Shown here: positions 56,575 through 64,000 of the stretch, in pieces
Numbering within the stretch: position 1 is the stretch's first letter
How the letters are laid out: every line of letters starts with the position of its first letter
Source: Pseudoduganella umbonata
GTDB taxonomy: Bacteria; Pseudomonadota; Gammaproteobacteria; Burkholderiales; Burkholderiaceae_D
Assembly (NCBI RefSeq): GCF_014192225.1
Contig: NZ_JACHXS010000003.1
Span: 124,001 to 188,000, forward strand
Direction: 5' to 3'
Length of the DNA stretch: 64,000 nucleotides
Translations under genes and position numbers: made by a program
The notes under the pieces: generated by a model
What the model was told of the DNA's origin: nothing
Database searches by the model: none
What the model saw: the letters and a program-made list of their open reading frames with translations, nothing else

Positions 56575-58269
56575 TTACGTCGCCGGCACGGCGCCCAGCG
56601 CCCTGCGCACGGCTGCGCCCAGCTCGGCGATCAGGAACGGCTTGCGCAGGATTTCCACGCCACCCGCGGCATCCCGGATCGCATCCATGTCGGCATAACC
56701 CGTGGCCACCACCACCGGCAGGCCGGCGAAGCGGGCCCGCGCCTGCCGCGCCAGCTCGGCACCGGTCATGCCCGGCATCAGGTAGTCGGTCACCAGCACG
56801 CCGGGCGGCCCGTGGGCCAGCGCGTCGAGCCCGGCGGCGCCGTCGGGTGCCTGCTCGACCTCGCAGCCCAGCAGCGCCAGCGCATCGACCATGCAGGCGC
56901 GCACGAAGGCATCGTCCTCGACCACCAGCACCTTCAAGCCGGCCAGCTGCGGCTCGTGCCCGGCCGTATCCACCTCGGGCACGTCGCCGGCGCCGGCGGC
57001 CGGCAGCCACATCTCGACCGTGGTGCCCTGCCCCGGCATGCTCTCCACGCGCGCGATGCCGCCCGACTGCCGCGCCATGCCATACACCTGGGACAGGCCC
57101 AGGCCGGTACCCTTGCCCACCGGCTTGGTCGTGAAGAACGGCTCGAACACACGGGCGGCGATGTCCGCGCTCATGCCGGGGCCGTTGTCGGACACGGCCA
57201 GGCGCACGTAGGCGCCGGCGGCACTGTCCGGCAGCAGGCCTTGCGGCGGCCGCGGCCGCGAGGCGTGCAGCACGATGCGCCCGCCCCCGGGCATCGCGTC
57301 GCGGGCGTTGATGACGAGGTTCAGCAGCGCCATCTCGATCTGGCTGGTGTCGGCCAGCACGGCATTGGTTCCCGATGCAACGCCGGTGACGAATTCGAAG
57401 GTATCGCCCAGCAGCGGGCGGGCCATCTGCAGCACGGACTCGAACAGCCCCATCACCGGCAGGGGCCGCAGGTCCAGCGTCTGGTTGCGGGCAAACGCCA
57501 GCAGCTGCGCAGTCAGCCTGGCGCCCCGTTCGCACGCCGCCTTGGCCGTTTCGGCACGGCGCCGCACTGCGGCATCGGTGCTGGTGAGCAGGATCAGCTC
57601 CATGCTGCCCTGCACGACATTGAGCAGGTTGTTGAAGTCGTGCGCCACGCCCCCTGTCAGCTGCCCCAGCGATTCCATCTTCTGGTACTGCAGCATGGCT
57701 TGCTGGGCCTTCTCGCGCTCGATCACCTCGGCGGTCAGCCGGTCGTTGGCTTGTGCCAGCGCGCGCGTGCGCTCGTCCACCCGGGTCTCCAGCGTGGCAT
57801 TCAGCGCGGCCAGCTCGTCCGACACCCGCTGGCGGTCGGCCAGCACGGCGCGCGCCTGGTACTGGCGATGCCGGGCCCGCAGCGCCGCGCCGGTGGCGCT
57901 GCCGAGCGTGTCCGCGCTCAGCGGGCGCTCCAGCAGGATCACGTTGCCCAGCGCGGAAAACAGCGCGCCCGCGCGGCTGGAGCCCGGCCCCAGCCGCCGC
58001 GACAGCAGCACGATGAACGGAAAGTCCGACCACGGCTCCTGCGCCGCCAGCCAGTCGTGCAGCGGCGCCAGGTCGGCGCCATGCAGCGCCTCGTCGGTAA
58101 CGATCGCCGTCGCGGCGCCGGCCATGACGCAGGCGGCCAGCGCACCGAAATCGGCCACGGTTTCGCAGCGCACCCCGTGGCGGACGATGACACCGGCAAT
58201 CACTTCGGCGTCCCGTCCGCGCGGGGCGAGTACGAGCACCCGTGCTTCGGCCGCCTCAGCCCCGGACAT
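56575..58269 (-). CDS. Hybrid sensor histidine kinase with pseudo-receiver and receiver domains
   Basis: 564 residues, no membrane segment. An N-terminal receiver-like domain (about 1-120) lacks the acidic pair and ends RPLS where the conserved Lys should be, so it is likely a pseudo-receiver. Then a coiled coil (about 140-195), HisKA with His210 (GGVAHDFNNLLNVVQGS), HATPase (LVINARDAMPGGG, SDNGPGM, GTGLGLSQVYG) and a true receiver with Asp495 (VTDYLMPGMTG) and RKPF Lys. The start overlaps the KaiC-like gene by 14 bases, so the two are co-expressed and probably work together. Confidence 0.92.
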   Translation of the reverse strand: MSGAEAAEARVLVLAPRGRDAEVIAGVIVRHGVRCETVADFGALAACVMAGAATAIVTDEALHGADLAPLHDWLAAQEPWSDFPFIVLLSRRLGPGSSRAGALFSALGNVILLERPLSADTLGSATGAALRARHRQYQARAVLADRQRVSDELAALNATLETRVDERTRALAQANDRLTAEVIEREKAQQAMLQYQKMESLGQLTGGVAHDFNNLLNVVQGSMELILLTSTDAAVRRRAETAKAACERGARLTAQLLAFARNQTLDLRPLPVMGLFESVLQMARPLLGDTFEFVTGVASGTNAVLADTSQIEMALLNLVINARDAMPGGGRIVLHASRPRPPQGLLPDSAAGAYVRLAVSDNGPGMSADIAARVFEPFFTTKPVGKGTGLGLSQVYGMARQSGGIARVESMPGQGTTVEMWLPAAGAGDVPEVDTAGHEPQLAGLKVLVVEDDAFVRACMVDALALLGCEVEQAPDGAAGLDALAHGPPGVLVTDYLMPGMTGAELARQARARFAGLPVVVATGYADMDAIRDAAGGVEILRKPFLIAELGAAVRRALGAVPAT

Positions 58270-59794
58270 CGGCGGCCGACATCATCGCGGTATCCCCGCG
58301 GTAGCTCGGTAATCCCGTCAGCACGCCTTCGAAACCGACCAGAGGCGCGCCGATGCCGATGCCCTGGCTGTGCAGCGCCAGTTCGTGGATCGTCAGCGCG
58401 TGGCTGGCGGCGCGGCTTTTCACCACCGTGATGGCGCGCCGCAGCATGCCGCCGGCCTCGAAGAAGCGCATCAGCAGCGTCGAGTCGCTGAGGTAGCTGA
58501 GGTCGACTTCGCGCTCCATCTGCCCCACCAGGCCGTGCTCGCCCAGCACCAGCATCGTCGTCACGCCCTTCTGGTTCAGGTAAGCCAGCAGTTCGTGCAT
58601 CTGCAGCGTCAGGTACTGCTCGCCGGGCATGGCCTGCAGGTAAGCGTTCAGGCTGTCGATGGCCATGAAGGTCACGCCGCCGGTTTCCACCGCGTCGCGC
58701 AGCATCTGCGCGAACTCGCCCGGCGACAGTTCGGCCGGGTCGACGTGGCGCAGCGTCATCTGGCCGCTGGCCAGGTGCGGCGCCACGTCCATGCCCAGCG
58801 CCGCGCTGCGCGCCAGGAAGGTGCCCATGCCTTCGTCGAACAGGTAGAACGCGGCTTTCTCGCCCCGCTCCAGCGCGGCCAGCATGCAGCGCATGGTCAC
58901 GGTGGTCTTGCCGACACCGGACGGCCCCACGATCAGCGTGTTGGTCCCGGCAACCAGGCCGCCGCCCAGCAGCGTGTCCAGCCCGTCGTTGCCCGTGGGG
59001 CGCGCGACCGGCGTGAAGGCGCCGGCATGCTCGGCCGCCACCAGGCGCGGGAACATGCGGATGCCGCCCTTGTCCAGCACGTAGTCGTGGTAGCCGCCGC
59101 GAAACTGGATGCCGCGCATCTTGATGATGTTGACGCGGCGCCGCTCCTTGCCGAATTCCTGGGCGATCTGCTCCAGGCTGATGACGCCGTGCGAAATGCT
59201 GTGCAGGTGCTGGTCGGCCTGGTTGGTCTTGTCGTCCAGCAGCAGTACGGTGCACGCGCGCGCCGAGAAAAACTGTTTCAGGGCCAGGATCTGCCGGCGG
59301 TAGCGCAGCGGATTCTGCGCCAGCAGCCGCAGTTCGGACAGGCTGTCGAACACCACCCGCGCCGGGCGCACCCGGTCCACCCGGTCCAGCACACCCTTGG
59401 TGGTTTCGCCCAGCTCCACCTCGGCCGGATGCAGGATCGACTGCTGCGCGTCCGGATCGAGCGCGACTTCGTCGGCCAGTTCGAACAGGTCGATGCCGTC
59501 CAGCGACCAGCCATGGCTTTCCGCCACGGCATCGAGCTCGTCGGCCGTCTCCGACAGGGTGATGTACAGCCCCGCTTCGCCCCTGGCCCGGCCGTCGAGC
59601 AGGAACTGCAGGCCGAGCGTCGTCTTGCCGGAGCCGGGCGAACCCTCGACCAGGTAGACGCGTTCCGCGGTCAGCCCGCCGCACAGGATGTCGTCGAGGC
59701 CGGGAACGCCGGTGGAAACGCGGCGTGCCGGCTTGCGGGCCGCGCGGCGCGAAGCTGGAGGTGAGGAAGCGGGAGGTGTAGTCATTCTGGTCAT
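58256..59794 (-). CDS. KaiC-like two-domain ATPase
   Basis: 512 residues with two RecA-like KaiC domains (PF06745). Walker A1 EGSPGSGKTT and Walker A2 GPSGVGKTT; catalytic-Glu-like SETADELDAV; the KaiC signature RVSTGVPGLDDILCGGLTAE at the start and TGNDGLDTLLGGGL before the second domain. MRGIQFRGGYHDYVLDKGGI links the domains. Proteobacterial KaiC homologues tune stress responses with a histidine kinase, generally with KaiB; no kaiB is visible here. The open frame runs far upstream without conserved residues; the ATG at 59794 or 59785 fits. Overlaps the hybrid kinase by 14 bases. Confidence 0.92.
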   Translation of the reverse strand: MTRMTTPPASSPPASRRAARKPARRVSTGVPGLDDILCGGLTAERVYLVEGSPGSGKTTLGLQFLLDGRARGEAGLYITLSETADELDAVAESHGWSLDGIDLFELADEVALDPDAQQSILHPAEVELGETTKGVLDRVDRVRPARVVFDSLSELRLLAQNPLRYRRQILALKQFFSARACTVLLLDDKTNQADQHLHSISHGVISLEQIAQEFGKERRRVNIIKMRGIQFRGGYHDYVLDKGGIRMFPRLVAAEHAGAFTPVARPTGNDGLDTLLGGGLVAGTNTLIVGPSGVGKTTVTMRCMLAALERGEKAAFYLFDEGMGTFLARSAALGMDVAPHLASGQMTLRHVDPAELSPGEFAQMLRDAVETGGVTFMAIDSLNAYLQAMPGEQYLTLQMHELLAYLNQKGVTTMLVLGEHGLVGQMEREVDLSYLSDSTLLMRFFEAGGMLRRAITVVKSRAASHALTIHELALHSQGIGIGAPLVGFEGVLTGLPSYRGDTAMMSAADVRG

Positions 59795-59812
59795 CCGGGC
59801 TGATACCGACAG

Positions 59813-59842
59813 GCCAATTATATGGCAGGGCAGCAAATTGGC
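59813..59842. promoter_or_regulatory. Inverted repeat in the KaiC-like/MCP divergent gap
   Basis: GCCAATT-N16-AATTGGC, a perfect seven-base inverted repeat, 19 bases upstream of the KaiC-like start. A candidate operator. The 283-base gap shows no better promoter, and the GCCGATAT at 59892 lacks a sigma-28 -35, so it is not a flagellar promoter. Confidence 0.35.
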
Positions 59843-60077
59843 GCGGCCGACAGGCTGCAGGCCCCTGCTGCACGGTTGACAAGACGTTGGCGCCGATATA
59901 ACGCCGCACCGCCGATCTGTTGTTCTGGCGACGCAGTGGCTCGTGAAATGCATGCCGCGACGCCCCGCCACACGCGTGCAGGCCGGGAACGAGGCTAACA
60001 TTGCCGCCTGGATATACGGCACGCGGTATCGGCATGCCGCCCCCGGCTCTCGGAGAAATTCACATGAAGAAACGCGC

Positions 60078-62027
60078 ATGAAACTGGCAACCATCAACCC
60101 GGCACGGGGCGCGCTGTCGCTGAATGCCCGCATCAGCCTGGCGGCGTCGGCGCTCGTCATCGTCAGCCTTGCCATCACCGCGACGGTGACCGGCATCCGC
60201 GGCCGCGACACGGCGCACGACGCGGCCATGCACCTGGCCCGCACCACCGCTGCCGAAGCGGCCGCCGCGCTGCAAGGCCGCCTGGGCGGCAACATGGCCG
60301 CCGTGGCCACGCTGGCCGGTGGGCTGCGCAACACGCTGGCCGACGGCCCGGCGCTGAACCGGGACCAGGTCGACAACCTGACGAAGGCGGTGCTGCTGGG
60401 CACCGAGGACCTGGTCGGCGTGTCCGCCACGATGGAGCCGGATGCGCTCGACGGCAGGGATGCCGAGTTTGCCGGCCAGGGCCCGCGCTTCGACGCGAGC
60501 GGCCGCCACATGCCGTATTTCACCCGCGCGGCGAACGGCGGCGTTTCCGTCGAACCGATCGTGTTCGTCGCCACGCCGGGCGGCAACGACTGGTACGACG
60601 TGCCGAAAAACACCGGCAAGCGCTATTTCTCGGAACCGTATTCCTACCCGGTCAACGGCAAGGATGTGCTGATCGCATCGATGGTCACGCCGATCATGGT
60701 CGAGGGCAAGGCACGCGGCGTGGTCACCGGCGACTTCATGCTCACCAAGCTGTCCGGCATCCTGGCCGGCATGCAGACCATGGAGGGCGGCGAACTGGCG
60801 CTGGTCTCGCATGGCGGCCTGTACGCCAGCCATCCGGTGGCGGCCCGCAACGGTAAGCGCGCCGACGACCTGCCGGCCGCCGCGCTGGACGCCATCCGCG
60901 CCGGCAAGCCGTACGAGTACAGCGCCGGCGGCATCGTCCACCTGCTGCAGCCGGTGCGGCTGCATGACGATATCGCGCCGTGGTCGGTGCGGCTGTCGTT
61001 CCCGGAAAGCGTGGCCACGGCGCCGGCGCGCCAACAGCTGATGTATACGCTGCTGGCCTCCGCACTGTGCGCGCTCGTCGCCGCGGTCGCCATGGTCTGC
61101 GTGCTGCGCCGCCTGACCCGGCCGCTGCGCACGCTGGCGCGCACGATGACGCAACTGGCCGGCGGCAATGCCGACCTGTCGGCCCGGCTGGCCGTCAAGG
61201 GCAGCGACGAGCTGGCCGTGATCGCCACCGGCTTCAACGGCTTTGCCGCCAAGATCGAGCGCGTACTGGCCCTGGTGCGCGACAGCTCCGGCAGCGTGGC
61301 CACGGCCAGCGCGGAAATCAGCCGCGGCAACCTGGACCTGTCGGCCCGTACCGAGCAGCAGGCCAGCGCGCTGGAGGAGACGGCGGCCTCGATGGAGCAG
61401 TTGACGGGCAGCGTCCGCCAGAATTCCGACAACGCCGCGCAGGCCCGTCAGCTGGCGGCCAATGCGTCGGAGGTGGCGCGGCGCGGCGGCGCCGTGGTGG
61501 CCCAGGTGGTCGATACGATGGCGGCGATCGATGCGTCGTCGAGCAAGGTGGTGGACATCATCGCCGTGATCGACGGCATCGCGTTCCAGACCAATATCCT
61601 GGCCTTGAACGCGGCCGTGGAGGCGGCGCGCGCCGGCGAACAGGGCCGCGGTTTCGCGGTCGTCGCCAGCGAAGTGCGCACGCTGGCCCAGCGTTCGGCC
61701 AGCGCGGCGAAGGAAATCAAGGCGCTGATCGGCGATTCGGCGGCCCAGGTGCAGCGTGGCAGCCTGCTGGTCAGGGATGCCGGCGCGACGATGGACGGCG
61801 TGGTCGCCAGCGTGCGCCAGGTGGCCGACATCATTGCCGAGATCGCCGCTGCCGGCGCCGAACAGAGCGGCGGCATCGGCCAGGTCAACCAGGCCATCGT
61901 GCAGATGGATGGCGTGACGCAGCAGAACGCCGCGCTGGTCGAGGAAGCCGCCGCCGCCGCCGAAAGCCTGCAGCAGCAGGCCGACACGCTGGTGGCCCTG
62001 GTCGGCGAGTTCCGCATCGGCGCCTGA
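60078..62027 (+). CDS. Methyl-accepting chemotaxis protein with dCache-type sensor
   Basis: 649 residues. N-terminal helix ([20 protein letters not shown]), a large periplasmic ligand-binding dCache region (about 45-320: [40 protein letters not shown]), a second helix ([20 protein letters not shown]), HAMP, and a cytoplasmic signalling domain with the hairpin tip [29 protein letters not shown]. Methylation helices contain [14 protein letters not shown]. The YFSEPY-type motif hints at amine or amino-acid ligands in some dCache families. It lies divergent from the KaiC-like gene. Confidence 0.95.
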   Translation: MKLATINPARGALSLNARISLAASALVIVSLAITATVTGIRGRDTAHDAAMHLARTTAAEAAAALQGRLGGNMAAVATLAGGLRNTLADGPALNRDQVDNLTKAVLLGTEDLVGVSATMEPDALDGRDAEFAGQGPRFDASGRHMPYFTRAANGGVSVEPIVFVATPGGNDWYDVPKNTGKRYFSEPYSYPVNGKDVLIASMVTPIMVEGKARGVVTGDFMLTKLSGILAGMQTMEGGELALVSHGGLYASHPVAARNGKRADDLPAAALDAIRAGKPYEYSAGGIVHLLQPVRLHDDIAPWSVRLSFPESVATAPARQQLMYTLLASALCALVAAVAMVCVLRRLTRPLRTLARTMTQLAGGNADLSARLAVKGSDELAVIATGFNGFAAKIERVLALVRDSSGSVATASAEISRGNLDLSARTEQQASALEETAASMEQLTGSVRQNSDNAAQARQLAANASEVARRGGAVVAQVVDTMAAIDASSSKVVDIIAVIDGIAFQTNILALNAAVEAARAGEQGRGFAVVASEVRTLAQRSASAAKEIKALIGDSAAQVQRGSLLVRDAGATMDGVVASVRQVADIIAEIAAAGAEQSGGIGQVNQAIVQMDGVTQQNAALVEEAAAAAESLQQQADTLVALVGEFRIGA

Positions 62028-62112
62028 CGGCGAGGCGGCGGGCGCCGATGCGCGCCTGGCCCGCCGAAACTGGTACAGTTGCGTTTTGGCATCACCGGAA
62101 CCGCCGTACCCC

Positions 62113-63807
62113 ATGAAAGTCGAAACCAAGCTCAAGCTCGCCGCCGCCTGCATCGTCGTCGTCATGTCGGCGATCGCCCTGCTCCCCCACTTCGTCACCG
62201 CCAGCGTGACGGAGGTGATGGCGGAACTGGATAAAGCGATCGCGCGCGAACGCGAGTACGGCGTGCTGCTCAATTACCTGAGCGATGCCGAAGCGGCCGA
62301 GCGCGGCTATGTGATCACGGGCCGGCAGGAATTCCTGGAGCCCTACCACGAAGCGTTGGCCGCGCTGCCGGCCGTCGGCAAGGCGCTGGGCACCGGCCCG
62401 ATCCCCGCGGCGGAACAGAAGGCGCTGGAGGATATCGCCCGGCTCACGGCGGCAAAGACCGCCTACATGCGCGAGGTGGTGCGGGTGCGCTCGGCCGACG
62501 GCGCCGAGGCGGCCCGGGCGCTGGTCGACACCGGTCGCGGCAAGCAGTACATGGATGAGCTGAGAGTGCGCATCGGCGCCCAGGAAACGGCCTATGCGAA
62601 TTACCGCGCGGGCTTGCGCGCCCAGCTTGCCGCCCGCTCCAGCCTGGCCGCGAACGTCACCAGCGTGGCCACCGCGATCGATATCGTGCTGCTGATCCTG
62701 GCGGGCCTGGCGGGCAACCGCGTGCTGACCCAGCGCCGCAAGGCCGAGCAGCATGCCAACGACATCTCGCGGCAGCTGCGGCTGACCGCCGACATCGCCG
62801 AGCGGCGCAATGTCCAGCTGCAGAGCGGCGGCGAAATGCTGCACGCGCTGGAACTGGCCGAAACCCTCGAGGAAGGCGCGCAGATCGTCGCGCTGTACTT
62901 CAGCCGGCTGCTGCCGGCACTGTCCGGCTCCATGTACCTGTACCGGCATTCGCGCGACATCCTCGAACGCAAGGCCACCTGGGGCCAGGCGCACGACCCG
63001 GACATCATCGAACCGCTCGACTGCTGGGCCCTGCGCAAGGGTACCCAGCATTTCACGCACGGCGACGAAGGCACGCTGGCCTGCCGCCACGTGGCGGAGT
63101 CCGGCGCGCGGCTGCCGCGCATCTGCGTGCCGCTGGTGACGCAGGGCAACGTGATCGGCTTCATCACCGCCGAAGGGATGGCGCTGGGCCAGGACGACAG
63201 CGCCACCGAACGCGCATGGATCATGCAGCTGAGCGAACAGGTGGCGCTGGCGCTGTCCAACGTCCAGCTGCGCGCGTCGCTGCGGCACCAGTCGGTGATC
63301 GATCCGCTGACCCAGCTGTACAACCGCCGCTACCTGGACGAAACGCTCAAGCGCGAACTGGCGCGGGCCGTACGCCGTGGCGCGCCGCTGGCCGTGATCA
63401 TGCTGGACCTCGACCATTTCAAGCGCGTCAACGACACGTTCGGCCACGAGGCCGGCGACCTGCTGCTGCGCCACGTGGGCACCCTGCTGCTGCAGTCGAT
63501 CCGCGGCAGCGACGTGGCATGCCGCTATGGCGGCGAAGAGCTGATTCTGCTGCTGCCGGACTGTTCGCTGGAGCATGCCACGGCCCGCGCCGGGCGGCTG
63601 CGGCAGCAGATCCGTGCGCTGAACCTGGCGGTCAACAAGGATGTGCTCACCGCTTCGGCCTCGTTCGGCGTGGCAGCCTATCCGGTGCATGGCGATACTC
63701 CCGAAGCGCTGCTGCAGGCGGCCGACGCGGCGATGTACGCCGCCAAGCACGGCGGGCGGGACCGGGTCGACGTGGCGCCGCTGCCGGCGCCGGTACCGGT
63801 CCAGTAA
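62113..63807 (+). CDS. Diguanylate cyclase with CHASE3 and GAF domains
   Basis: 564 residues. An N-terminal helix (LAAACIVVVMSAIALLPHFV), a CHASE3-like periplasmic region (about 30-185: SDAEAAERGYVITGRQEFLE), a second helix (AIDIVLLILAGLAGNRVL), a GAF-like region (about 230-395), and a GGDEF domain (about 398-555). The active site is GGEEL in CRYGGEELILLLPDC, and an RxxD inhibitory site (RGSD) lies five residues ahead, so the product c-di-GMP can feed back. NRRYLDETLKREL and LDLDHFKRVNDTFGHEAGD are classical. It follows the MCP by 85 bases and may be co-transcribed. Confidence 0.94.
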   Translation: MKVETKLKLAAACIVVVMSAIALLPHFVTASVTEVMAELDKAIAREREYGVLLNYLSDAEAAERGYVITGRQEFLEPYHEALAALPAVGKALGTGPIPAAEQKALEDIARLTAAKTAYMREVVRVRSADGAEAARALVDTGRGKQYMDELRVRIGAQETAYANYRAGLRAQLAARSSLAANVTSVATAIDIVLLILAGLAGNRVLTQRRKAEQHANDISRQLRLTADIAERRNVQLQSGGEMLHALELAETLEEGAQIVALYFSRLLPALSGSMYLYRHSRDILERKATWGQAHDPDIIEPLDCWALRKGTQHFTHGDEGTLACRHVAESGARLPRICVPLVTQGNVIGFITAEGMALGQDDSATERAWIMQLSEQVALALSNVQLRASLRHQSVIDPLTQLYNRRYLDETLKRELARAVRRGAPLAVIMLDLDHFKRVNDTFGHEAGDLLLRHVGTLLLQSIRGSDVACRYGGEELILLLPDCSLEHATARAGRLRQQIRALNLAVNKDVLTASASFGVAAYPVHGDTPEALLQAADAAMYAAKHGGRDRVDVAPLPAPVPVQ

Positions 63808-63932
63808 CCGGCACAGGTACCGGCGCAGTTACCGAATCCACCACCTGCCGCGTGACGTGCGCGAGGACGCCGCGGGCATTGCTAAACTGTGGCTCAGTCA
63901 AGTAAGGCACACGCCACACGACAAGGCATACA

Positions 63933-64000
63933 TGTTCGGAGACGCTCGCGTTGTACGCAGGATGGCCTCGCTCGGCACGCGCGCCCGCTGGGGCGGCGCC
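63933..64000 (+). CDS. Possible gene start, cut by the window edge
   Basis: An ATG preceded by AAGG opens a frame of 22 codons (MFGDARVVRRMASLGTRARW) running off the right edge. The basic, Arg-rich N-terminus could be a membrane sensor's inside tail. Too short to name; a second ATG is ten codons in. Confidence 0.35.

Noticed and set aside
59885..59905. Sigma-28 flagellar promoter for the chemotaxis gene (GCCGATAT)
   Set aside because: The -35 position 15 bases upstream reads CGGT rather than TAAA.
63785..63830. Tandem GGTACCGG/AACCGGCA repeat at the end of the cyclase gene
   Set aside because: Two imperfect units of about 24 bases in Pro/Val codons and the gap; too little to separate from composition bias.

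Overview
The window is high-GC DNA (by eye around two thirds G+C), densely packed and with strong third-position GC bias. Its gene content (pqiABC, RND efflux, many LysR/AraC regulators, TonB receptors, c-di-GMP and chemotaxis proteins, gcl-hyi) fits a soil-type betaproteobacterium. The GTGTCNGACAC intergenic repeats and the protein style suggest Oxalobacteraceae (Massilia/Duganella/Telluria group). That placement is an inference from style, not a phylogenetic result. I see no rRNA, tRNA, CRISPR array, intact insertion sequence or prophage.

Layout. 1-2490 (-): hyi (cut by the window edge) and gcl, the glyoxylate to tartronate semialdehyde to hydroxypyruvate branch, with a divergent LysR gene whose start abuts a T-N11-A inverted repeat. 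3.5-16.5 kb: a sugar locus with a secreted DUF1080/3-keto-disaccharide hydrolase-family protein, an EAL phosphodiesterase, a PAS-AraC regulator, then a tight operon of Tat-type small subunit, GMC flavoprotein, secreted TIM-barrel isomerase-like protein, ribose-type ABC importer (ATPase, permease, binding protein), cytoplasmic TIM-barrel isomerase and Gfo/Idh/MocA oxidoreductase. Read together this looks like periplasmic C3-oxidation of a glycoside, cleavage of the keto-glycoside, import and reduction. 16.5-22 kb: a Fur-controlled siderophore receptor and a large convergent TonB receptor separated by a perfect bidirectional terminator. 22-31 kb: a small internally repeated protein, an RND tripartite pump, and an OmpR-type two-component system. 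31-35 kb: a membrane protein, LysR-lrgA-lrgB, and an RsbQ-like hydrolase paired with a PAS-HisKA protein that has no ATPase domain. 35-39 kb: a PaoABC-type molybdenum hydroxylase. 39-42 kb: short unknown genes in lower-GC DNA. 42-52 kb: M23 peptidase, pqiABC, AI-2E transporter, full-length Lhr helicase. 52-64 kb: LysR, a methyltransferase with regulatory domain, AraC/LysE pair, KaiC-like ATPase overlapping a hybrid histidine kinase, a dCache-type MCP and a CHASE3-GAF-GGDEF cyclase.

The most unusual items are: (1) the 3-keto-glycoside type operon with both a secreted and a cytosolic TIM-barrel enzyme; (2) the RsbQ/PAS-HisKA module without a catalytic kinase domain; (3) three clusters of the GGTGTCNGACACC repeat, two with the same 2+2 inverted layout and 21-base period; (4) a 126-base segment bounded by 13-base perfect inverted repeats that carries the whole Fur promoter of the siderophore receptor; (5) the two-repeat small protein at 22.2 kb; (6) the KaiC-like/hybrid kinase overlap without KaiB.

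Start codons were moved inward from the longest open frame wherever a Shine-Dalgarno sequence or family N-terminus supported it.
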